Shown: positions 56,447 through 64,000 of the stretch, piece after piece
Position numbering within the stretch: the first letter of the stretch is position 1
How the letters are laid out: every line of letters starts with the position of its first letter
NCBI GenBank assembly: GCA_034670405.1
Contig: JAXDDX010000039.1
Location: 3,342,501 to 3,406,500, forward strand
From: Hoplostethus atlanticus
Taxonomy: Eukaryota; Chordata; Actinopteri; Trachichthyiformes; Trachichthyidae
Direction: 5' to 3'
DNA length: 64,000 nt
Notes under the pieces: model-generated
The model's database searches: none
What the model was told of the DNA's origin: nothing
The model's input: only the letters and a program-made list of their open reading frames with translations
Made by a program: the position numbers and the translations under genes

Positions 56447-57372
56447 GGTTAAATGTGACAATATTAAATAAATAAATAAATAATTAATTAAAAGGGGAAA
56501 TATATATATACATTAAATAAAAGGGGAAATATATGAATAATTAATTAATTAAAATGGGAAATATAAGCTATTTAATTGTTCATTTCCACATTTATTTAAT
56601 TATTTCCATATTTAATTATTTATTTCACTATTTACTTATTTCATGGTTGCTGGTCTGTGTGTGCACTGTGAAATGTAAATCTGTCAACGTCGTCCATCAA
56701 AGCCTGTGGGAGTGCCTTGCGTCTGATTGGTTGGTTAAGTTAAGTCAATTGCTTTTGCCTGCATCCTTCCTTGTTGCTTTGTTTTTATTACAAAAAACTG
56801 GCGGATCCTACCCAAGAGGTCTCTCATGACCTAGTTAGAAATATGTTAGCATTAGCAGAGAACATAGAGTCTAATATTGCAAACCCTGATTCAGTGGACA
56901 GGGTTTCTGTTGAATGTTAATGCTTGCTCAACGACTTGTGGAGTGGACTGTGTGGTGTGATGTGTTTCTCGGGGCCTGTTGGATTAAATTGGCTGCCTCC
57001 CGCAAAAGTTCTGGACAGCTTTTCAACATTCTGATAAATGAGTTGTAACATTAAGTTGAAGGTCATAACTATTTTCTCAAGTAACTGATGAAGTTCTTGG
57101 TGTACTTCTTGGTCGTTGAGAAATTGTTGGCAATCCAACTCATTGGCGCCTTACCGCCACCAACTGGATTGGTCAAACCAATCAGATGTTAGATTCCGCC
57201 CACAGGCTTTGATGGACGATGTTGACAGATTTACATTTCACAGTGCACACACAGACCAGCAACCATGAAATAATTAAATAAATGTGGAAATGTATCTATA
57301 TATTTCCCCTTTTAATTAATTAATTATAGAATTATTTATTTATTTAATATTGTCACATTTAACCCTCCATAT
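56447..57372. mobile_element. large foldback element
   Basis: Long inverted arms: agggttaaatgtgacaatat at 56447 against atattgtcacatttaaccct at 57353-57372, and tttcatggttgctggtctgt at 56639 against acagaccagcaaccatgaaa near 57252. The match extends through gtcaacgtcgtccatcaaag. Each arm is 200-300 bases with an AT-rich zone. The central ~430 bases contain a short minus-strand frame (QFLNDQEVHQELHQLLEK, Leu-rich) that I do not recognise. Confidence 0.8.
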
Positions 57373-58436
57373 GATATCATACATATTATACATTTTATTT
57401 AATGCGTGCTGCGCATGCACACGTCCCCTGCACTTCCCGTATCTGTCCCCTTCTGTCCTCCGCACTTTATTCCAAAATTCAGCGCTAATTTCACATTGTT
57501 AAAGTAGATCGTTTTAATAACCTGAAAAAAAGCACATGTTGACACACCAGCACCAACTCCAACCAATCTGCACTCTAAGTGGGCGGGGTACTACGCATGT
57601 TACTCACGCTGCGTCTTTTGTTGTGATCACAGTAGGGATACCTGTGCTCTGCAAGCAGGAAGGAAATGTAAGCCTCAGAGATATGACATTTCTACTGACA
57701 ACTTACTGACTTTTATGTGGTACGACTGTTTTTGTTCATCCATCACACAATTTAACTAACTAGCTAGGTTACTGCTAATAACCTGGTCTACGTTGAAACA
57801 AATCCCGTTAGCTAGCTAGCTAACGATAGCTGGAAAATAAAAATGTTTATTTTCATATTACCAATTAGCCATTGTCAGCTACCTAGCTTCTTATCGTAAA
57901 TGAATGAGTGACCTGTATGCATCCTGTCTTCTTCAGACAATGTACAGCACACACCTTACACTCGTTCTTCAAATCAAACCGTGTAACTTGTGTTATGCTG
58001 TTTTGATAACGTTAGCTAAATTATGTCAAATTAATTAGATGCCAATTTAGCTAACGTTAACAAGCAGTTAAGTAGCGGCGTTACTAGTTTAACTGCATTT
58101 CTCAGTAGCGTGGTGGTAGCGTCGCTGTTTTCTGAATCAAATAACTTTTCAGTATTGAAGCTCTTTTATTGATCAAGTAGTGCGGTAGCGTCCACACAAG
58201 CTACATTTCCCCAGGCATTTCTGAAGCTGAAGCGCAGCGGAGCTTTCTGCTGGTCTGAAATAAAACTGCTAAGGATCAGTAAGTGACGCCACCGCCATAC
58301 ACGGACCTGTATGTGTAGCCGACAGAAGCACTTCCGTATGACGGTGACATCACGTACCAATCCTTGGGCTGATGCCTGCGACTTGTCTGCTGCAGGCAAA
58401 TACAGACCCGCGAGCTTGAGTTTACTTGATGGAAAG
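57373..58436. other. no recognised gene
   Basis: Mixed sequence with a GC-richer part around 57580-57670 (gtgggcggggtactacgcat). It lies directly upstream of the BED-finger frame at 58437 and could be that transposon's 5' region. Nothing else is supported. Confidence 0.35.
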
Positions 58437-58660
58437 ATGGCAGAGGGTGAGGACGGAGAGGAATTGATCCCGAGGGAGTCGCCGTGGCCGTACCTCGAGC
58501 TAATACATGAGTTTAAGTGAAACAATAGAGAAAAATGATGTGTTCAGGTGCTTACTGTGCAACCCCAAGGAGAAGCTGCTCTCAACTTCCAAGACCTCAA
58601 ACACTAATTTAATAAACAATTTAACTGAACAGTTTTTGCCTGCCTGTCTGTTTGACTGAT
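58437..58660 (+). pseudogene. BED-finger hAT transposase N-terminus, frameshifted
   Basis: The frame MAEGEDGEELIPRES then WPYLELIHEFK is followed, after a one-base shift at about 58517-58520, by KNDVFRCLLCNPKEKLLSTS and KTSNTNLI. This is a BED-type zinc-finger start (CLLC, then the His-containing helix, degraded) typical of hAT transposases. The rest of the transposase is absent, and a tail similar to the 22753 element follows. Confidence 0.6.
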
Positions 58661-58779
58661 CAGCATTGACTTGGAATGAAGTTGGTTCAATGTAAAAAAA
58701 AATGTAAAAAAAGATTTTATTTTGAGATGTGTAAAAAAAAAAGAGAAAACGGTCAAGGTCCTGTAATATGGTGTATTTT

Positions 58780-59108
58780 TAAAAGTAATGGAAAACATTT
58801 GATGTAAATAAATGACATTAGGAGTCTTGTTATATAGATCTGTTGCACCTGTTTTCTTTTGGGAAAGTAAAACATGTTAGATAAAGTGGGATATACTGCA
58901 ATTCATCTTCAGTTGGATTTTATTTGTACAAAAAAGCTCTGTCCAATAACCTGGAGAGTGAGAGTGAGAGAAGAAGTTTTGGAGAAAATAGTTATTTAAT
59001 AGTCCATATTGTGAACATACAATGAACTTTCCATTAAAGAAAAGTTACAAAAATGTTTGTGTATGCTGTCAATTATAGTTCTTAGAGAGAAAGAAAATCG
59101 GAATCGGC
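58780..59108 (+). mobile_element. hAT-like element right end, partial copy
   Basis: Closely matches 23646-23980 (e.g. aagtgggatatactgcaatt, ggagagtgagagtgagagaa) and ends at aagaaaatcggaatcggcc, where the terminal repeat is cut off. Confidence 0.75.
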
Positions 59109-59109
59109 C

Positions 59110-62055
59110 AAATTCATGCTAGGAATAGACCCATTCTCCTTAATTTGTACTCACTATTTCACTATTGCTTTGCACATATTTTTTTGTCTGTATTGCAATA
59201 GAAAGAGCAGGGAGAAGGCAGCTCTGAGGGGTCAGGACAGGGAGCAGGCATCTTATTCTTATCTTATTCAATGAAGGCCTAGGACGTATGGGGAGTGGTG
59301 GGGCGGCCACTGGTTTGTTATATCATAACAGGTTTATGATTTGTTTTGTCGTTTAGGTTTTTTGTGAATAGGATGCATTGTGTTTTAGTTGGATTTAATT
59401 TGATTCTGTATGTGCTTGACCATTTTTCAGCTTTTTATTTTTTTGGGGGCGTGGTAGAGGTCTGAACTACAGAGGAGAAACAGTACACTGAGGTACACCA
59501 GCCTCAGATAATATAGGAAAACTATTTGACACTCTTTGCAAGTCATTAGGTTTGAAGGTAGTCTTATAGCATTTAGAACCTCTAAGAAGAAAAATAAATT
59601 GGGAGGTGGACATGATGATTTATGCTTTTAACAGTACAGGTGGCAACAACAGTGAAGTTGGATCCAGCTCTGACACAGGCAGTCTCATTCATTCATTCAT
59701 TCAATAAAAGCAAGATGAACTCTCGAAATAACCCAAGAATATCATCCATACCATGCAGTTCAGATAAAGTAGTTTGAGTGATTCACTTACACAAAAGGCT
59801 GGAGCACTTGCCTGAGTTAAAAAATGTATTGTGTAACGTGTTAAACATGGGCGGAGTCAAACGTTTGATTGCCACGTTTGATCCTGATCCTGCCCATTGT
59901 TGTGGAAATTGCCTGTAAGCACTCAGAACTCTTGAAATAACACAAAACATTGACAGGTTGAAGTATAAAAATGTATTGTATACAGATCTATTGGAGAGAT
60001 AAACATTATTTTCTGGCCCAAAGGGATTCTGGATCCTGCCCCCCTTCAGTCCCGAATAGGGGTGTAAAATTGCCTTTAACTACATCCAACACTAATATTT
60101 TTTGCTATTTTCTTTTCTCTATGTTGAGGTGGTGTTGAGGCTGCCGCGTTCCTAGCATTTGTCTCTTCATGACCTTAATATGTTAAGAAATTGAGAGAGA
60201 ATGGAAAGAATGGAGAGAATTTAAATGTGTTGATCAAAAACCGAAGCACTACCACAGACTGAAAAAATAGGGTGGCACCTGAGAGTATCATAATCTGTAA
60301 TAACATCAGACAACCAGCAGATGGCAATGAACCTAGTAAATTTGACAGCCATGTTTGACTCCGCCCATAATACGTCACCATCCTGCACTAGGAGATGCAT
60401 TCATGTAACACTACAACATCAGAAAACTGGTAAGACAGACCAGCATCACCTCCTGGTTGACCTGGACCTTTATTTCTGGTATTTCTGGCCAATATATTGA
60501 AGCCTGATTGATTTGATCTTTTAGTCCGATAGTGGATGCACTACCCTACACAACTCACTTCCATCCATGTGTAAGAAGATGCTTGCCTCTTAATTCCATT
60601 CTTTAAATGTGATAAATAATGCTGTGTAACAAAACTCCACGAGGCCAATAACCTGGTAATAAGACTCCACTACAAATACCTTCTGGTCAATATCAGCGGC
60701 ACAACGCTCAACGTGTTACAGGAATGCGATCAGCAGGACAGTGAGAGAGCCTCATGCTACTTTGACCGTTTTCCTCTCAAATCAACCAGGAAATGTTCAC
60801 ATTTACAACATTTACAACTGTAGAAGCTGTGTATGCACAAAAGCAGAAACATGCTCATGCTTTCTTTGTTTCCCTCAGATATCAGTTCACATTTCTTGTT
60901 CTAACTCAGTGGGAAACTTTACACTCCTGATATGTGTGTTCCAGACAAACCATTTTCCATTTGCAGGGATGAAAACGGTGACATCAAGAATTTATTTTCT
61001 AGTGGCGTCTGGGGACATGGTCTCCCGGGAACATTTTTTCATCAGCTTTAAAAATGTGGATTTGTAGTCATTTTTAGGATGACTATATTGTTTTTATCGA
61101 CAGTATAAAAACAGTCAAACGAGAGCAGAGCAGGATCCAAGAATAAACCAAGTCAAGTGCATCACATTCACAGGCTATATCATTTTCAAGTATAGAACAA
61201 AGTTAATAACCAAAACTAGGCTACTTTGATCAGCGCTTCTCATACATAGATCAGAATAGATTGCCCTAATTGATAGAAGAATGTTTCTTGTAGTGCAGGT
61301 CCAGTGTTGATAGCATAGAAAACAGCCAAGACAAGATGACATATCATCCCAGAGAGCAGCTTCAAACGTCACAACAGCATTAAGTATTGAATGTGCAGCA
61401 TTCAGCAGGGAACCGGTCGGCTCGGTTCGCTCAGCATCACCAACATAGCTCGCACCCGGGCTGGGGTTGCCCACACAAACACAGAAGCATGACCAAGCAT
61501 CCACAACATGGAATAACTCAGAAGAAAGGCAACGACTGTATGTCATTCAACTGAAATAAACAGTTTTTAAAACGCTTTTTAAAAATACTACTTGTTGAAC
61601 AGACCTGTGCTTTCTTCCTGCAGCCTAATGTTACATATCCACATTCTCCCCCTAGTCGTTACTGACAACTACAATGTGCTCAACAGAAGATCTGACTCTC
61701 CGTTTTCGTTCCCTCTGACCCGCTCCTCTCCTCAGAGTTATGTTAGATTCAAGACAGTGACGACCCCCCATTTATAAAAACTCAAAATATAAAACTGTCA
61801 GGTTCCCTGACAACCAGGACTCAGTCAAATGATTGGCTGAGCCAAAGAAGCAGAATTACAAATGCGCATCGTCACATTTGCTTGATGATATTTCATTAGC
61901 TCAGATTTACAGTTACAGTGTAATACATAGCAGAAATTCAATCTCGTGATATGGTAGCTTCTACGGTGGTAAATTGTCATGACTGCATTCAGATGTCTTG
62001 ATGTGTGAATGAAGAGGGGAAAAAATAAAGATGTGCATCGTCTATACATCTGGTC
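59110..62055. other. no recognised gene
   Basis: AT-rich sequence without open frames of recognisable family, RNA gene or clear element. Short open stretches exist on both strands but show no domain, splice pattern or codon bias that I can support. Confidence 0.4.
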
Positions 62056-62099
62056 CTAGGGCTGCGTTTAACTATGGAAAGAGAGAGAGGCAGAGAGGG

Positions 62100-62290
62100 G
62101 AAGAAACTCCAGGTTCTCTTACCCTCCACGGGTTTGGTAGGGGAGCAGGGAGGTGAAGGAGCTCCGGGTCTCTGGGAGGTGAAGGAAGTCGGTGTTTCTG
62201 TCTGGATGCTTCGGCTCTCTGAGATTCGTCCACCTCGTATGGAAGAGACTCGTCTGCCTCTCTCTCTCTCTCTCTATTTATCTGTGTCGG
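62100..62290 (-). other. possible first exon with splice donor
   Basis: On the minus strand the GC-richer segment ends in ccgtggagg followed by GTAAGAG, a consensus donor at about 62118. It could be the 5' UTR exon of an unrelated minus-strand gene; I find no matching acceptor or start codon. Confidence 0.2.
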
Positions 62291-62424
62291 TGGTCTGGTT
62301 TACACCCCTGACAGAATAATAATGCCAACTTCTTGTGACGTGTTGTGTTCCAGACTGGTTCTGTCACAGGACATACCACAAACTCCTTTAACTACAACTT
62401 ATTACCCACTGACAGGACCTGCGA

Positions 62425-62505
62425 CGAGTTTCCCCCCAGGGAAGCTGAGTATCTATTAGAAGTGTCACTCAAACTTCAATGGAGGCAAGTGAAGATGTCA
62501 GAATC
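62425..62505 (+). repeat. short duplicated segment, copy 1
   Basis: The sequence gaagctgagtatctattaga to caatggaggcaagtgaa is repeated with few changes at 63868-63940. Neither flank is shared beyond about 70 bases, so it is probably part of a dispersed repeat. Confidence 0.6.
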
Positions 62506-63039
62506 TTATGTATGTATTCTTTAAAGACTCAACAAGCGTTATACTTGGACTTTGAGGCTGTGAAGACACACATTTTGAATAAGGTATCAATCATTTCCAT
62601 GAAAACAAAGTGTTGCATTGTTGTTTTGACTTTTTTAATCCCATGTTCTCATCTCCAGCTTGCTGATATCTGGTGCAGCACTGCAAGTTCACATTGACTT
62701 CAAGTCTCTTCAGAAATGTATTCCATGTGATGATAAAAGTCAGACCCAGTTCTATTGTAGCACCCAAATAGTTCATCCTGTAAAGACGGCTTCTTTACCA
62801 TTTACTCTCCCCAAAATCTCAGCCAATGGATAGCTGAAGACCCATGTTGTGTTTTGCTCTTTCCACCCTTTCCCCAACCAGAGTCCATATCAAGTCGGCG
62901 TTAACCCACCCCCACCCCTTACCCAACCCGATGGGCATTTAGCCTTTAGCCTACATGTCCTGTTCTCCCGGTCTATATGTTCCTGTCCACTGACGCTGGT
63001 CATATCTGTGTGAGTGAGTGACAGTACATGAGTGAGTCT

Positions 63040-63600
63040 GTCTGTGTGTATGGGTGTGTCTGCTATCTGTCTCCAGGCTGCAGCTGGGAAGTGTTGGCGT
63101 CCGCATGGTCCCCCCCCCCCCCACCGCTAGGACGACGCTGACTGAGCTGCTGTTTGCTGTTGATGCCCCACACCAGTTCTGGATGTCCACCCAAATGCTG
63201 AACTATTATATCTACTCTGTACACTCTGCTTGCCCAAACTCTAAGTTAGTTAGAGTAGCCCCTCCCAAGGCTTCTTCCATTCTGTTTTACTAAAAGGTTT
63301 TGTGGGAGTTTTTCCATGTCCTCTGCAAGGGTCCAAGGCTGGGGGGTGTCAAGTGCCACCATTTATTATTTTCATATATGGGTATTGTGAAGCCAATCAA
63401 ATCAAATAATTGTGATTTGATTGTATTTGTATTGTCTTAAACTTTAATGTAATCTTTTCCTTTTCTTGTGTGTTACTACTGTGCTCTATGTATCCTAAGT
63501 TTATATTGCTTTACCTTGTAGTCTTGACGTTTTCCTGTTAAGCACTTTGTAACTATGTTTTGAAAAGTGCTATACAAATAAAGCTATTATTATGATGTAG
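63040..63600 (+). mobile_element. LINE-type 3' UTR with minisatellite-like unit
   Basis: Bases 63053-63105 (gtgtctgctatctgtctccaggctg then gaagtgttggcgtc) resemble a single unit plus the right border of the 39.5-41.7 kb array. Downstream, ggttttgtgggagtttttcc and the end aaaagtgctatacaaataaa with (TTA)n-like tail form a LINE-type 3' end. A C-run lies at 63112-63122. Confidence 0.55.
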
Positions 63601-63867
63601 CTGTGTGTTGCACAAGACCGTACAACTCAAAACACACATCTTTATGATTGTTAAAGGGAATCTTACACAGGTCCAAAGGCATTACACACAAGCTACATAA
63701 CAGCCCTCCTTGTATGTGTAGGTGTCACGTAACCATACACGTGATTGGCGTAGAAAATAAGTACATACATACCGATCATCACTCTGCTTCATGCAAGTCA
63801 GGGATCATTTCTCTGGAATATAACATAACAAGTCATAGACCAAAACCCCTCCTGACTCGATAGGGTC

Positions 63868-63940
63868 TGATGTGTTTCCCCCAGGGAAGCTGAGTATCTG
63901 TTAGAAAGTAGTGTCACTCAAAATTCAATGGAGGCAAGTG
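63868..63940 (+). repeat. short duplicated segment, copy 2
   Basis: Partner of 62425-62505 (gaagctgagtatctgttaga, caatggaggcaagtgaa). Confidence 0.6.
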
Positions 63941-64000
63941 AAATAATGTCACCAGACTGTCAGATGTTTCACAGCATATACAGCCTATATGTATACATAA

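Noticed and set aside
58166-58525. Minus-strand 119-codon frame
   Set aside because: It is the antisense of the BED-finger transposase start and its leader; no domain recognised in the minus reading.
60741-61067. Plus-strand 108-codon frame
   Set aside because: No domain, splice context or codon bias; occurs in AT-rich sequence where such frames arise by chance.

Overview
The window looks like a teleost fish chromosome. It has GT-AG spliced multi-exon genes in short exons, abundant (CA)n microsatellites, tRNA-derived SINEs with the fish-type tail 'agtcgctttggataaaagc', and a dense mix of DIRS, Gypsy, hAT, Harbinger, Tc1/mariner and L2-like elements. No prokaryotic features are present.

Region 1 (1-19000, + strand) is the 3' two thirds of cand2, the cullin exchange factor. 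Fifteen coding exons join in frame from 525 to the stop at 18637, giving 809 residues; the first ~420 residues lie upstream of the window. Its introns carry large antisense retrotransposons. One is a Gypsy-type LTR element (778-5306) with two LTRs and a 6-bp target duplication. The other is an almost complete DIRS tyrosine-recombinase retrotransposon (9368-15224) inserted inside an older LINE-type tail.

Region 2 (19150-28600) is a transposon graveyard: a hAT/Tip100-like element with 8-bp duplication, a broken TRIM RING/B-box fragment, two in-phase exons of unknown origin, a second hAT-like element, a BEL/Pao pol scrap, and a SINE-bearing block with a Harbinger Myb-like remnant.

Region 3 (51691 down to 28598, - strand) is a second complete gene. 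I joined 17 exons with matching splice phases into one 810-residue reading frame with no internal stop. The product has a signal peptide, a novel-looking N-terminal Cys-containing region, an EGF-like stretch, a VWD domain with C8-type module, a second EGF/TIL-like stretch, a bipartite ZP domain and a basic furin-type site near the C-terminus: a secreted tectorin/uromodulin-like matrix protein. Its introns hold three minisatellites, two of them growing out of L2-type LINE remnants, and several foldback and hAT elements, one of which ends 16 bp from a splice donor.

Region 4 (51700-64000) contains no gene I can recognise. It holds hAT, Harbinger, Tc1 and foldback elements, a BED-finger transposase start, and LINE 3' ends.

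All calls come from reading the sequence by eye and from remembered family features; no alignment or database search was run.
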